Shown here one piece after another: positions 54,601 to 62,169 of a DNA stretch of 64,000 nucleotides. The notes under the pieces are model-generated. The model had not been told where the DNA came from. It was given only the letters and a program-made list of their open reading frames with translations, and did no database searches. The stretch spans positions 1-64,000 of the forward strand of contig NZ_RDQM01000005.1 of NCBI RefSeq assembly GCF_003703475.1, written 5' to 3'. Origin of the DNA: Allofranklinella schreckenbergeri. Lineage in GTDB: Bacteria; Pseudomonadota; Gammaproteobacteria; Burkholderiales; Burkholderiaceae_C. The position numbers and the translations under genes are program-made. Positions within the stretch are counted from its first letter, which is position 1. Each line of letters starts with the position of its first letter.

Positions 54601-55969
54601 CCGTGGCATAGGGAGCAGGTCGCGGGGTATTTTCAATGGCTTCGGGCGTGTAGTACTTGCTCGCACTGCCCGAGGTGGTGTTTTGCATCTTATAGGAAGC
54701 CTCTTTCTGCCCCCCCTGCGGCGGATTAGCGGGCGCCGGCACGTCCTGCCCACTAATCGACTTGGCCTTGATGCCATTGAACTTGATGGTATGCGAGACT
54801 GCAGTGCCATCTGAGGGATAAGAGCTCAAAGGCGTCCACAACACCAGCGTTTTATTGGAAACCCACCATTCCGTATCTGGTACTGTGTAATCGCCCCCTT
54901 TCAGAGTCGGGCGACGCTTGAGGGACGTATCGACTCCCGTCAGCGAAAGCGTGATTTGCTGCTCTGTGGCGCTCACAATGCCACAAGTGCCTCCATTAGG
55001 CACCACGCTAGCAGCCGTGCTGGGCCTGCCCTCATCCCGTACGCGATCAAATGTGTTGATACTGCTGCCTGATTCGTAACTGGGGCTTCCTGCCAAAGGA
55101 CTTCCGCAGCCTGTAACAAACCCACCCGTGGCTGCAGGCGTTCCGTGTGGCGCAGTGCCATCGTGCCACGTATCCAGGCGTACACCTGCGGGGTAGGCAA
55201 GATCCACTTTGATCTCGACAGGGTCGCTGTTGAGTTGTTCCACCCCTTTGCGGCCATGACCGTTGGGGTGACGCGCCACCAAGCCCACCATAGGGCGGTG
55301 ATACGCGCCATCTTCCCCTAGCGGGCCATTTTCAGTGCGCCAGCCATAACCCTTTGGGTTACCCTGGTAACTCATCTGCACCACTACGTCGTAGAACGGG
55401 GCGGCCGTGACCTTCAGGTCTTCCGCATTGGAGTTGGGCGAGAGGGCCGTGCTAACCTTGCCCGATGTCAAGGCAGTCACTGGTGGGGTTAATGGTGTGT
55501 CATTGGGTGTGCTACCTCGAACAAACCCCGTAAAAATGATGGATTGCGTGGTGTTTGGGGTGACGCTAGCTACTACGCAGGTCAAAGTCTGCTTATCAAC
55601 AGAAACCTCCGAACCTGCGCCGTCACATAGGCTGGGGACCCCCGTCCATTCACTATGGCCACCAGCAGGCAATGTACTGATGAGCTTAACGTTCGTATCT
55701 CCCGCAGCTCCTGTCCTAAAGGTCATTTGGTAGGTGAACTCGTCGTTGGTACGGACGATTTTGTTGTTCGGCCCAGCGTCGTAGCCTGGGCCCGATTGAG
55801 CCACATCAAAACCTTCAGTGCCATCTGTACCGTTGGCGACATCCAGCAAAGTCACCTGTGCATGCGCCTGAGGCGCCGCCCAAGCGGCCAGCGCGACCAG
55901 CGCAGCCCCCGCCGTTGCACGCCAAGGCCACGGGTGACGCCTTAACCATGGTGGGTTAGTTTTCGTCAT
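48674..55969 (-). CDS. Giant secreted surface protein with nine Cys-pair repeats and DUF11 domains
   Basis: A 2431-residue protein with a signal peptide (cleavage after AHA near residue 37). The N-terminal 1000 residues include DUF11-like beta domains (VTDVLPPGLAYQSGSATVAP). A SdrD-B-like domain (GHVYEDANDNGQLEGGEAG) lies near 1020. From about 1160 to 2275 there are nine repeats of about 100 residues ending in YKICLKAPNDTVCD, interrupted by a DUF11 domain near 1393 and by twelve prolines near 1845-1856. A second DUF11 lies near 2280. The C-terminus (PVPANAPW, a hydrophobic helix, then basic FGRK) resembles sorting tails of the PEP/IPTL-CTERM kind. It is probably exported and adhesive or structural. 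No regulator is nearby. Confidence 0.85.
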   Translation of the reverse strand: MTKTNPPWLRRHPWPWRATAGAALVALAAWAAPQAHAQVTLLDVANGTDGTEGFDVAQSGPGYDAGPNNKIVRTNDEFTYQMTFRTGAAGDTNVKLISTLPAGGHSEWTGVPSLCDGAGSEVSVDKQTLTCVVASVTPNTTQSIIFTGFVRGSTPNDTPLTPPVTALTSGKVSTALSPNSNAEDLKVTAAPFYDVVVQMSYQGNPKGYGWRTENGPLGEDGAYHRPMVGLVARHPNGHGRKGVEQLNSDPVEIKVDLAYPAGVRLDTWHDGTAPHGTPAATGGFVTGCGSPLAGSPSYESGSSINTFDRVRDEGRPSTAASVVPNGGTCGIVSATEQQITLSLTGVDTSLKRRPTLKGGDYTVPDTEWWVSNKTLVLWTPLSSYPSDGTAVSHTIKFNGIKAKSISGQDVPAPANPPQGGQKEASYKMQNTTSGSASKYYTPEAIENTPRPAPYATVEDPGVNGDRHVNHMAKGQVVSSRVVYNNSGATDHVDAYLCEIIDRTAFDLDPVVFGVRSYGQDNTVKYGSRNAGKFFPSTGTATGEYAGSSIGTSAYGTAKCNDPGITWHGSKNEAEQAGGLVYVRADIPRMRAGDAHYLYVRGLVLRETWAETIDVEGGAQRVKDAPIPAGAVIRNRGDAGSGSANLAEIDDTRLRDHLVVVPSRTISRVKKTVASPADTDTTPVSAGSTVRYRLEPRFATTFPPIKANYTVTDVLPPGLAYQSGSATVAPTVAANTPAAGYTTLTWDLGEKTPYQGADSDAGAQLGAIEFDAVVDLGVANDSSLRNHVAVDGGVNDYEAACTFSVANGFGDCAKASVADIRVRTAPGFRIEKRTTTPAITAGEDFQYELKYTALVDVSAPDIPHWIDILPYVGDSALSRNPGSTFDAGAYALKGVVKPADDAAAQIYYTNRTPDQVQNDPRHPSNGSAGATKWCLETAFGSAGCPANMAAVTAVRIQPGVSTLAGGKGYVVLLNFSTDANIAKGGDIFNNSVGGHSPDPASSLQYVYAQSQQPVRIAGNSLAGHVYEDANDNGQLEGGEAGIANNTITLYGCVAGANGTVDTTAMNMTTSPPSCTGDDQLVTRTATSGATDGAFAFQGLADGLYSLVQLTQPAGYNDGKTTAGNGGGTASAQGTLPSSIVNILLTNNGAGKNYNFGELKPVAPTIQAIDDDYGNKPNNVVQTLPSVLVGPGSTPDKANGANAATGPTGNVDLTPGALSNVPATGSISMNNDGVITIAAGTTPGSYTYGYTICLKAPHQTTCSTATAKVTVTGSPQPTPAIAAFNDDYGTVVNDQVHTLVTVLQGPGTTPDTANGVPATPANVTLTPGTLSATPADGGITMDANGVITVKSATTPGTYTYSYKICLKDPNAATCANAEAKVKVVAGPPAPPGQANVSLVKTVDNPAAAIGAEVTFTVKVQNRGPESAANVKVQEQLPAGFALVSANPSIGAYTAPTWTIGALANGASATLTIKAKVNATGPYANTATVSTTTPDYSAGDDSDTATVVPSAPAAIDAIDDDYGVKENNKLHTLPSVLTGPGSTPDMVGGVAAAASDVTLTAGAPSTVPAAGYIAMDSDGVIIIAAGTTPGEYTFTYKICLKAPNDTVCDTAVAKVRVTAASGTEPSIDAIDDDYGAKPNNVAHTLPSVLVGPVSTPDKADAGVNATLANVTLTPGAPSVTPANGAIAMNSSGEITIAAGTTPGDYQFVYTICLKAPHDTVCDIAVAKVKVQAATGPAPTVDAIDDNYGTKTNNVAHTLPSVLVGPNGTTPDQANGVNASLTNVTLTPGTLSTLPATGSIVMDASGTLTIAAGTTPGDYEYSYKICLKAPNDTVCDTALAKVKVVNPVPPPPPPPPPPPPTVHIDAVNDSFGTVPGDKPTTTPSVLVGDTANGQPATGSNVTLTPGKLSQQPAKGSIKMNPDGTLTITAGTTPGDYEYSYKICLKAPNDTVCDEAVAKVTVGTPSTPVIDAVNDSFGTVPGDKPTTTPSVLVGDTANGQPATGSNVTLTPGKLSQQPAKGSIKMNPDGTLTITAGTTPGDYEYSYKICLKAPNDTVCDEAVAKVTVGTPSTPVIDAVNDSFGTVPGDKPTTTPSVLVGDTANGQPATGSNVTLTPGKLSQQPAKGSIKMNPDGTLTIAAGTTPGDYEYSYKICLKAPNDTVCDEAVAKVTVGAVTLIHATDDEMKPIAGKEGGKTPSVLGDNGGGLDTAVGGPADASNVKLIPGQAPQPAEGAITMDADGTITVTPGTTPGTYTYPYTICLVAASTVCDSATATVVVAGVADMGVLKTVEPGVVAAGDKVTFTITVKNHGPSDALDVQVTEALPSGYTLVSATPSVGTFAAPIWKVGTLVNGASATLKVVATVNATGDYLNVVTVSTASSDSVHANNQASVMPPSLQQPTPPASAVPVPANAPWAVLLVMLAMWMLAYRARFGRK
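49466..50395 (-). repeat. Three near-identical 315-bp tandem coding repeats
   Basis: Three consecutive 315-bp units starting at 49466, 49781 and 50096 are nearly identical, with only a few differences in each. They encode residues about 1859-2168 of the giant surface protein. This points to recent expansion by unequal exchange or slippage. Confidence 0.92.
50406..50437 (-). repeat. GGT trinucleotide run encoding twelve prolines
   Basis: An uninterrupted run of GGT (plus strand) reads as a polyproline linker in the giant surface protein, just before the near-identical repeats. Change in length would keep the frame. Confidence 0.9.
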
Positions 55970-56455
55970 AAGGAAGATCCCCTCGACTATTTGTGAATAA
56001 AGTGTTTACCAGTAGTCCCCACCCGCATTAAAACAATGCAAGTAGGTACACGCTTCATATCTCCATTGACCGAAGCTACCCCTTCCTTTCGGGTAGAGAC
56101 CGCCCAATGTCTGCGTGATCGTAAGCGAAAAAAAAAGAACGTTGCAAGGCTTCAAATAAATTTACGGAAATTTGGGTTTTGCAACCCCAGCTTTCCAACG
56201 TCCCTCTGCCCAACTGGGGAATCTGCACAACAAGTGCCTTTTGAGCTGGGTGACTATGTCAGGCCAATCACAAGCACCCCGATTTATTACGATTTGACAC
56301 AAAACAATCCGAAGACCCAGCACGAGACCACGCATGGGTTAGGCGTGCCCCATGCTTCACGTCATTCAATCAGAATCTTTATTTCCAGTACAAAAGAGAA
56401 ATAATGAGTTTTTGGGCACAACTGATAAAAAATAAATCTTTCTTGATATAGAAAA
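55970..56455. other. AT-richer non-coding stretch upstream of the giant gene
   Basis: About 490 bases between two minus-strand genes. GAGGGGAT before 55969 is the ribosome-binding site of the giant gene. A short plus-strand frame at 56036-56404 has no recognisable domain and is rejected. The stretch has lower GC content than the surroundings and ends in a decayed palindromic repeat; the giant gene's promoter must be here but I could not place it. Confidence 0.45.
56387..56450 (-). repeat. Dispersed intergenic palindrome, copy 14 (reverse, decayed)
   Basis: ACAAAAGAGAAATAATGAG, core TTTTTGGGCACAACTG, TAAATCTTTCTTGATAT. It lies 6 bases past the stop of the NamZ-like gene. Confidence 0.5.
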
Positions 56456-57673
56456 TTATGGATACAACATATATGGCTCTCGTTCGCGCATCCAAGCCGC
56501 TTCGTCCGCGCGCGCCAGCGCATCCAAATCGGCCGGCATGGCAGTGGGATCATCCACCCAAACGCGCAGCAGAGGGCTGCCATTGATCAAGTCGATGGCC
56601 AAGCGGTCGTGCTCATATTCGTAGGGAAAGTCACGCCAGAGCGGATAAGTTGGCTGTTGCTTGCGCAGCGCCTTGAAGGCCAGCGCTTGCAAGCGCCAGG
56701 GCTGAAAGGTAGCGTGGTCGTAATGGCAGGGGTCTTCCACATGGATTTGCACGCCTGCGCACAACTGCCCTGCATGTTTGTGAAACGTCGGCTCAAACCA
56801 GCATTCACGCAATACACAGCCGCGCATCCAGCTTGAGGCCAAGGCGCGCATGTCTTCGATCAAACGGCCAGTGTCAATGTCTGGCGCGCCGAACATTTCC
56901 AGCGGGCGAGTGGTGCCGCGACCTTCACTCAGGGTGGTGCCTTCAAGCATGACGGTACCCGCATAGGCGCGAGCCATACCCAAGCTGGCAGCATTGGGGC
57001 TAGGGTTGACCCAACTGCGCCAATCTCCCGGCCCAAGCGGCCAACCATAGCCTGGGGGCGCATGGGGGTGCCAGCCATGCATGGTGATCACACGGTATTC
57101 AAGTTGCAAGCCCAAGCGTGCAATAAACCAGTGTCCCAACTCGCCCATCGTCATGCCATGGCGCATGGGCAGCGGGCCTGCACCAACGAAACTTTCCCAC
57201 CCTGGGCGCAGACTCAAACCTTCAACGGGGCGGCCGGCGGGGTTGGGGCGATCCAGCACCCACACTGCTTTGCCATGCGCCGCGGCGGCCTCCAGGACGT
57301 AGCGTAGGGTGGTGATGAAGGTGTAAATGCGACAGCCCAAGTCTTGCAGGTCAACCAGTAGGACGTCAAAGGTATCCATCATCGCGTCGGTAGGGCGGCG
57401 CACTTGACCATAAAGGCTGAAAACGGGAACGCCCAGCCGAGGATCGGTGTAGTCAGGCGACTCCACCATGTTGTCCTGCTTGTCGCCCCGCAGCCCATGC
57501 TGAGGACCGAAAGCGGCTGCTAAACGCACATCGGGCAGAAGGGCCAGCGCATCCAGCGCGTGGGTCAACTCGCGCGTGACAGAAGCGGGATGCGCCAGCA
57601 AGGCAACGCGGCGCCCTTTGAGGGGCGCGCGTAAAGCCAGATCTTGCACAAAACGTTCGAGGCCGGTTTGCAT
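56456..57673 (-). CDS. NamZ-like exo-beta-N-acetylmuramidase (DUF1343, GH171)
   Basis: This 405-residue protein belongs to DUF1343, whose Bacillus member NamZ (YbbC) removes terminal MurNAc from peptidoglycan fragments. Family segments are RVALLAHPASVTREL, FGPQHGLRGDKQDNM, VPVFSLYGQVRRPTDAM, LLVDLQDLGCRIYTFITTL, VLDRPNPAGRPVEG, MRHGMTMGELG and LEGTTLSEGRGTTRPLEMFG. There is no signal peptide, so it should act on cytosolic muropeptides during wall recycling. It is downstream of a 41-residue membrane protein and a DOMON-like gene, probably one operon. Confidence 0.9.
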   Translation of the reverse strand: MQTGLERFVQDLALRAPLKGRRVALLAHPASVTRELTHALDALALLPDVRLAAAFGPQHGLRGDKQDNMVESPDYTDPRLGVPVFSLYGQVRRPTDAMMDTFDVLLVDLQDLGCRIYTFITTLRYVLEAAAAHGKAVWVLDRPNPAGRPVEGLSLRPGWESFVGAGPLPMRHGMTMGELGHWFIARLGLQLEYRVITMHGWHPHAPPGYGWPLGPGDWRSWVNPSPNAASLGMARAYAGTVMLEGTTLSEGRGTTRPLEMFGAPDIDTGRLIEDMRALASSWMRGCVLRECWFEPTFHKHAGQLCAGVQIHVEDPCHYDHATFQPWRLQALAFKALRKQQPTYPLWRDFPYEYEHDRLAIDLINGSPLLRVWVDDPTAMPADLDALARADEAAWMREREPYMLYP

Positions 57674-57689
57674 GGGTAAAACTCAAAGA

Positions 57690-57815
57690 TTACGAAGGGA
57701 GCAGCGCACGGCGCGCCCCTAAAAAAGCGCCGATGCTAAGTAAAAAACAGAGCGCTCCTAGCCAGAAATCCCAGAAAGCGGCTCCAACGCAGCCAACACT
57801 GGCTGAAACGCTCAT
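57690..57815 (-). CDS. 41-residue single-pass membrane protein, translationally coupled
   Basis: The protein is MSVSASVGCVGAAFWDFWLG followed by ALCFLLSIGAFLGARRALL and two more residues: one hydrophobic helix with a basic end. Its ATG overlaps the stop of the DOMON-like gene by 4 bases (ATGA), and the NamZ-like gene starts 16 bases after its stop, so it fits tightly in an operon. I know no family for it. The tight overlap supports a real gene, though small frames of this size can occur by chance. Confidence 0.5.
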   Translation of the reverse strand: MSVSASVGCVGAAFWDFWLGALCFLLSIGAFLGARRALLPS

Positions 57816-58369
57816 CCCGTGAGTGGCCAACGCGCTATCCAGCCACTGCGCGCATGGAAATCGGGATGAGGTGCAGGATGGTGCAAGGCCCAATAGCTAA
57901 GATGGCCGTCGCCGTTTTCGATAACGGCGCTCAAGCCCAATGGGGCCGCGCTACTGCCCAAAGGCAGCGCCGCATCGGACAGCCATGCGCTCAAAACCAG
58001 CCTCTGGGCCTCTCGCGCGCAATGGATATGCACAGGCGGCAAGGGGTACGCAGCCGCTTGCCGCACGCGCTCTCGGGAAAAGACATAGGCCGCCCAATGG
58101 CCCGAAGGCGAAAAGTTGAATTCGTGATAAGCATCCCCCGCCCCAGCCACAAAGGCTTCAAAACAGGTGTGATGCCATAGCCCGTCCACAGCCGCAGGAT
58201 GCGCAGCCACTTCAGGCAGCCTCAGTGCGCTCAGCTCGCCTTGCACGCTGTAATCCAGACGCCACAACCCCTGCTCGCGCGCCAGCGCAGCGGTGATCTG
58301 CAACGCCAGCCCATGGCTTGAGCCGGGATGACGCACCAGGTGCCACGTTTTGATCGCAGGCGTCAGCAT
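57812..58369 (-). CDS. DOMON-like domain protein
   Basis: The 185-residue protein matches a family annotated as DOMON-like in Burkholderiales: RLDYSVQGELSALRLPE, WHHTCFEAFVAGAGDAYHEF, NFSPSGHWAAYVFSRER and a C-terminal LSYWALHHPAPHPDFHARSG. DOMON domains bind heme or sugars; here the fold is a predicted beta-sandwich without signal peptide, so a sugar-ligand role in the cytosol is a guess supported only by the NamZ-like neighbour. It is probably the first gene of the operon. Confidence 0.78.
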   Translation of the reverse strand: MLTPAIKTWHLVRHPGSSHGLALQITAALAREQGLWRLDYSVQGELSALRLPEVAAHPAAVDGLWHHTCFEAFVAGAGDAYHEFNFSPSGHWAAYVFSRERVRQAAAYPLPPVHIHCAREAQRLVLSAWLSDAALPLGSSAAPLGLSAVIENGDGHLSYWALHHPAPHPDFHARSGWIARWPLTG

Positions 58370-58382
58370 CTTAAGAATTCCA

Positions 58383-58449
58383 CTTCAAAGAAAAATTTAA
58401 TCTTTTACAGACAAGCCAAAAAGGCATTATTTTTTATCTTATTGATGAA
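58383..58449 (+). repeat. Dispersed intergenic palindrome, copy 15 (forward)
   Basis: CTTCAAAGAAAAATTTAAT, core AAGCCAAAAAGGCATT, TTTTTTATCTTATTGATGA. It stands between the ribosomal cluster's terminator and the DOMON-like gene, where the spc genes would be expected. Confidence 0.65.
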
Positions 58450-58468
58450 TAAATTAACAGATTCAGGC

Positions 58469-58499
58469 AAAAAAAAGCCCTGCTAGCGCAGGGCTTTGC
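58469..58499 (-). terminator. Terminator of the ribosomal protein cluster
   Basis: AAAGCCCTGC (58474-58483) pairs perfectly with GCAGGGCTTT (58488-58497); the minus strand continues with seven Ts. It ends the transcript after rpsQ. Confidence 0.9.
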
Positions 58500-58559
58500 A
58501 GTCCAATCGGCCAGTAGGCTACGCAGCAGGCAAAGCAAACCGCTTCACCCGCACGCGTA

Positions 58560-58829
58560 TTACACCAAAGCTGCCTTCTGCACCAAACGGGTGGCAACCC
58601 AAGATTTGGTTTTAGAGATTGGACGGCTTTCGGTGATTTCGATGGTGTCACCCAGCTTGTACTCGCCAGCCTCATCATGGGCATGGTACTTGCTGGAGCG
58701 AATCACGATCTTGCCGTAGATCGGGTGTTTCACCCGGCGCTCGACGAGCACCGTCACCGTCTTGGCGCGCTTGTCGCTGACCACCTTGCCAACCAAGGTG
58801 CGCTTGAGGGATTTCTTTTCTTCCGTCAT
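58560..58829 (-). CDS. rpsQ: Ribosomal protein S17 (uS17)
   Basis: An 89-residue early-assembly 16S rRNA-binding protein of the 30S subunit. It shows [40 protein letters not shown] and [13 protein letters not shown], all standard. It is the last gene here; rplN normally follows in the spc operon but a terminator and unrelated genes come instead. Confidence 0.97.
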   Translation of the reverse strand: MTEEKKSLKRTLVGKVVSDKRAKTVTVLVERRVKHPIYGKIVIRSSKYHAHDEAGEYKLGDTIEITESRPISKTKSWVATRLVQKAALV

Positions 58830-58840
58830 GGGTAGCTTCC

Positions 58841-59071
58841 TCAGTTGGCCTTAGCGGCCTGCTTCTGGTTCAGGATGGTCTTGGCGCGCGCAATGTCGCG
58901 GCGGGTCTTGCCCAAGGCAGAAGTGTTGCTCAACTGCTGGGTTGCCGCCTGCATGCGCAGACCAAAATGGGCCTTTTGCAACGATTTGATTTCGTCTTTC
59001 AGGCCGGCAACATCCTTCTCGCGCAGCGCTTTCGCCTTGGCTTTAGCCTTCTCAGTCTGGTTCTTGGCCAT
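58841..59071 (-). CDS. rpmC: Ribosomal protein L29 (uL29)
   Basis: A 76-residue protein at the peptide exit of the 50S subunit. The core ([20 protein letters not shown], then [11 protein letters not shown]) is typical. It is about 12 residues longer than usual because of a lysine-rich N-terminus ([14 protein letters not shown]). AGGAG is well spaced for this start at 59071. It lies between rplP and rpsQ as expected. Confidence 0.95.
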   Translation of the reverse strand: MAKNQTEKAKAKAKALREKDVAGLKDEIKSLQKAHFGLRMQAATQQLSNTSALGKTRRDIARAKTILNQKQAAKAN

Positions 59072-59087
59072 GAGAGTTTCTCCTGTA

Positions 59088-59504
59088 TCAAGCGCCCAAC
59101 TGGCGAGCCACGAAAGTGGTGCTCAGCGGCAGTTTGGCAGCAGCCAGACGGAATGCCTCGCGCGCCAGCTCTTCGGAAACGCCGGTGATTTCATAAATCA
59201 CCTTGCCCGGCTGGATCTCAGCGACGTAGTAGTCAGGGTTGCCCTTACCGTTACCCATACGCACTTCGGCCGGTTTGGTCGAAATGGGCTTATCGGGGAA
59301 AACGCGAATCCAAATACGGCCACCACGCTTGACGTGGCGGGTAATGGCACGACGCGCCGCCTCAATCTGGCGGGCAGTCAGGCGACCGCGGTCGGTGGAC
59401 TTCAGGCCGAATTCACCGAACGCAACCGTGTTGCCACGGGTTGCGATACCGGTGTTGCGACCTTTTTGCTCTTTGCGGAATTTGCGGCGAGCAGGTTGCA
59501 GCAT
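59088..59504 (-). CDS. rplP: Ribosomal protein L16 (uL16)
   Basis: The 138-residue 50S protein near the A site begins [20 protein letters not shown] and includes [20 protein letters not shown] and [17 protein letters not shown]. Length and sequence are standard. It starts 2 bases after the rpsC stop and precedes rpmC. Confidence 0.97.
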   Translation of the reverse strand: MLQPARRKFRKEQKGRNTGIATRGNTVAFGEFGLKSTDRGRLTARQIEAARRAITRHVKRGGRIWIRVFPDKPISTKPAEVRMGNGKGNPDYYVAEIQPGKVIYEITGVSEELAREAFRLAAAKLPLSTTFVARQLGA

Positions 59505-59506
59505 GT

Positions 59507-60355
59507 TTATTCTCCTTTACCGTCCGCAGCTGTGGCGGGCGCGCTATCCACGGCGGGAGCGCGCTTAACGGCGGCAGATGCAGAAGTGGCTTCTGCGGGT
59601 TTGTCACTACCGTCGGCAGGCGCAGCATTGCTACCACGACTACGGCGATCACCACGGCCTGCTGGGCGACGACCACGCGGACGACGCTCCTCCTCAGCAC
59701 GAGGCTCGGCAGCAGGCAAATCGTTACGGCCCAAGGTGTCGCCTTTGTAGACCCAAACCTTGACGCCGATGATCCCGTAGGTGGTGGAAGCCTCAGACGT
59801 TGCGTAATCGATATCTGCACGCAGCGTGTGCAGTGGCACACGGCCTTCACGGTACCACTCAGTACGAGCGATTTCGATACCGTTCAAGCGGCCCGAAGAC
59901 ATGATCTTGATGCCCTGAGCGCCCATACGCATCGCGTTCTGCATGGCGCGCTTCATGGCGCGGCGGAACATGATGCGCTTTTCAAGCTGCTGGGTAATGC
60001 TGTCGGCAATCAACTGGGCATCAATCTCGGGCTTGCGCACCTCCTCGATGTTGACGGCCACAGGCACACCCAGCATGCGGGTGAGTTCCTTTTTCAGATT
60101 CTCAATGTCCTCGCCTTTTTTACCGATCACCACACCCGGGCGAGCCGAGTAAATGGTGATGCGGGCATTTTTGGCGGGGCGCTCAATCAGCACGCGGGAA
60201 ACCTGCGCATTTTTGAGCTTTTTCTTGAGGTAATCACGGACCTCGATATCTTCAGCCAGCATGCCGGCGAAGTCGCGGTTGTTGGCGTACCAACGGCTGG
60301 ACCAGTCACGGCTTACCGCCAGGCGGAAGCCGGTTGGGTTGATTTTCTGTCCCAT
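59507..60355 (-). CDS. rpsC: Ribosomal protein S3 (uS3) with extended tail
   Basis: S3 lines the mRNA entry tunnel of the 30S subunit. The 282-residue protein begins [20 protein letters not shown], with the KH domain ([19 protein letters not shown]) and the C-terminal domain ([40 protein letters not shown]). The last 60 residues are an Arg/Gly- then Ala-rich extension ([19 protein letters not shown]), absent from the 233-residue E. coli protein; related bacteria often have one. Confidence 0.97.
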   Translation of the reverse strand: MGQKINPTGFRLAVSRDWSSRWYANNRDFAGMLAEDIEVRDYLKKKLKNAQVSRVLIERPAKNARITIYSARPGVVIGKKGEDIENLKKELTRMLGVPVAVNIEEVRKPEIDAQLIADSITQQLEKRIMFRRAMKRAMQNAMRMGAQGIKIMSSGRLNGIEIARTEWYREGRVPLHTLRADIDYATSEASTTYGIIGVKVWVYKGDTLGRNDLPAAEPRAEEERRPRGRRPAGRGDRRSRGSNAAPADGSDKPAEATSASAAVKRAPAVDSAPATAADGKGE

Positions 60356-60369
60356 AGTCTTCCTCTGGC

Positions 60370-60702
60370 TTAGTAGCCCACCGTCACGTAAACGTGGCAG
60401 GTGGGTTTGCTGATGCGGTTGCCACGACCCTTGGCGCGCGCGGTGAAGCGCTTAAGGGTCGTCCCCTGCTCGACGTAAATGGTTTTAACGCGCAATTCGT
60501 CGATGTCGGCGCCGTCGTTGTGCTCTGCATTGGCAATAGCCGATTCCAGCACTTTCTTGATGATGACAGCAGCCTTCTTGGGCGTGAAGGTCAGGATATT
60601 GAGCGCCTGATCGACCCGCTTGCCGCGAATCAGATCGGCCACCAAGCGGCCTTTGTCCACAGACAAACGCACGCCACGGAGTACAGCACGTGTTTCAGAC
60701 AT
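60370..60702 (-). CDS. rplV: Ribosomal protein L22 (uL22)
   Basis: The 110-residue exit-tunnel protein of the 50S subunit shows [40 protein letters not shown] and [20 protein letters not shown] with its tunnel loop. It lies between rpsS and rpsC with gaps of 12-14 bases. Mutations in its loop give macrolide resistance in other bacteria; no unusual residues stand out. Confidence 0.97.
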   Translation of the reverse strand: MSETRAVLRGVRLSVDKGRLVADLIRGKRVDQALNILTFTPKKAAVIIKKVLESAIANAEHNDGADIDELRVKTIYVEQGTTLKRFTARAKGRGNRISKPTCHVYVTVGY

Positions 60703-60714
60703 GGTGTGAACCCC

Positions 60715-60990
60715 TTACTTCTTGGCTTTTTTATCAGCAGGGTGGCCCTTGAAGGTGCGAGTGAGTGCAAACTCGCCCAACTTATGGCCAACCATCTGAT
60801 CGGTGATATAGACAGGCACATGCTGCTTGCCGTTATGTACAGCGATCGTCAGACCGATGAACTCAGGCAGCACCATGGAGCGACGCGACCAGGTCTTAAC
60901 CGGGCGCTTATCCTTGCCAGCAATGGCCTTTTCGACCTTTGCCAACAGGTGATGATCCACGAAAGGACCTTTCTTGAGTGAACGTGTCAT
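60715..60990 (-). CDS. rpsS: Ribosomal protein S19 (uS19)
   Basis: The 91-residue 30S head protein begins [20 protein letters not shown] and contains [20 protein letters not shown] and [18 protein letters not shown], the full family pattern. It sits between rplB and rplV. Confidence 0.97.
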   Translation of the reverse strand: MTRSLKKGPFVDHHLLAKVEKAIAGKDKRPVKTWSRRSMVLPEFIGLTIAVHNGKQHVPVYITDQMVGHKLGEFALTRTFKGHPADKKAKK

Positions 60991-61002
60991 GGCACCCTAC
61001 CC

Positions 61003-61830
61003 TTATTTCTTACGACGCGACACAATAAACGCCTGTGTGCGCTTATTGTTACGGGTGCGATACCCCTTGGCCAAGTTACCCCATGGGTCAACAGGGTGCT
61101 TGCCACCCTTGCTGCGGCCTTCACCACCACCAAGCGGGTGGTCAACAGGGTTCATCACCATACCGCGCACAGTGGGACGAATGCCCATGTGACGCTTAAC
61201 ACCGGCCTTACCGTATTGACGCAGGCTGTGCTCTTCGTTGGCAACTTCGCCGATCGTCGCGCGGCACTCGATATGCACTTTACGCACTTCGCCGGAACGC
61301 AAACGCACCTGAGCATACACACCCTCGCGGGCCAGCAGCGTCGCCGAAGTTCCGGCCGAACGGGCGATTTGAGCGCCACCGCCAGGCTGCAGCTCAATGC
61401 AATGGATGATGGAGCCAACAGGGATGTTCCGAATAGGCAGGGTATTGCCAGCCTTAATAGGAGCCTCGGCACCCGAGACCACTGTCGCGCCCACTTCTAC
61501 GCCACGCGGAGCGATGATGTAACGACGCTCACCGTCGGCGTAGCACACCAAAGCCAAATGCGCCGAGCGGTTGGGGTCGTACTCAATGCGCTCGATCTTG
61601 GCAGCAATGCCATCCTTGTCATTGCGACGAAAGTCCACAACGCGGTAATGATGGCGATGACCACCACCCTTGTGACGGGTAGTGATGTGGCCATTGTTGT
61701 TGCGACCCGCTTTTTGGTGTTGCGGCTCCAACAGCGGTGCATAGCCACTGCCTTTGTGCAAGTGCGCACGGGAAATTTTGATTGCGCCACGCTGACCAGG
61801 AGTCTGTGGCTTGAGTTTAATGATGGCCAT
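61003..61830 (-). CDS. rplB: Ribosomal protein L2 (uL2)
   Basis: L2 supports peptidyl transferase activity and subunit joining. The 275-residue protein shows [40 protein letters not shown], and the conserved C-terminal [20 protein letters not shown] with the key histidine. It begins 3 bases after the rplW stop. Confidence 0.97.
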   Translation of the reverse strand: MAIIKLKPQTPGQRGAIKISRAHLHKGSGYAPLLEPQHQKAGRNNNGHITTRHKGGGHRHHYRVVDFRRNDKDGIAAKIERIEYDPNRSAHLALVCYADGERRYIIAPRGVEVGATVVSGAEAPIKAGNTLPIRNIPVGSIIHCIELQPGGGAQIARSAGTSATLLAREGVYAQVRLRSGEVRKVHIECRATIGEVANEEHSLRQYGKAGVKRHMGIRPTVRGMVMNPVDHPLGGGEGRSKGGKHPVDPWGNLAKGYRTRNNKRTQAFIVSRRKK

Positions 61831-61833
61831 GGT

Positions 61834-62169
61834 TTACGCTGCCTCCCCGGAAAGGTTCAGCTCTTGACCCTCCTTCAAACGCACATAAGCCTTGCGCACG
61901 TGATTGCGACGGCCCATGGTGCGCCCAAAGCGCTTGGTCTTGCCTTTGACGTTGACGACGGAAACGCCAACCACTTCCACCTTAAACAGCAACTCCACCG
62001 CCGCCTTGATTTCGGGCTTGGTGGCATCACGCAAAACCTTGAAGGTCACAGCGTTGGATTGCTCGGCAGCAAAAGTAGCCTTTTCGGAAACAACCGGCGC
62101 CACCAACACTTGGTAAAGACGACCTTCCGAAAACTGGCGCTCTTTGGGGCTTGGATTGACGCGGCTCAT
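61834..62169 (-). CDS. rplW: Ribosomal protein L23 (uL23)
   Basis: The 111-residue exit-tunnel protein that docks trigger factor and SRP. It contains [40 protein letters not shown] and [19 protein letters not shown]. The N-terminus has about 10 extra residues ([10 protein letters not shown]). Its start overlaps the rplD stop by 4 bases, so translation is probably coupled. Confidence 0.96.
   Translation of the reverse strand: MSRVNPSPKERQFSEGRLYQVLVAPVVSEKATFAAEQSNAVTFKVLRDATKPEIKAAVELLFKVEVVGVSVVNVKGKTKRFGRTMGRRNHVRKAYVRLKEGQELNLSGEAA

Noticed and set aside
56036-56404. Plus-strand frame upstream of the giant gene
   Set aside because: No ribosome-binding site, no domain, and it runs into a decayed palindromic repeat.
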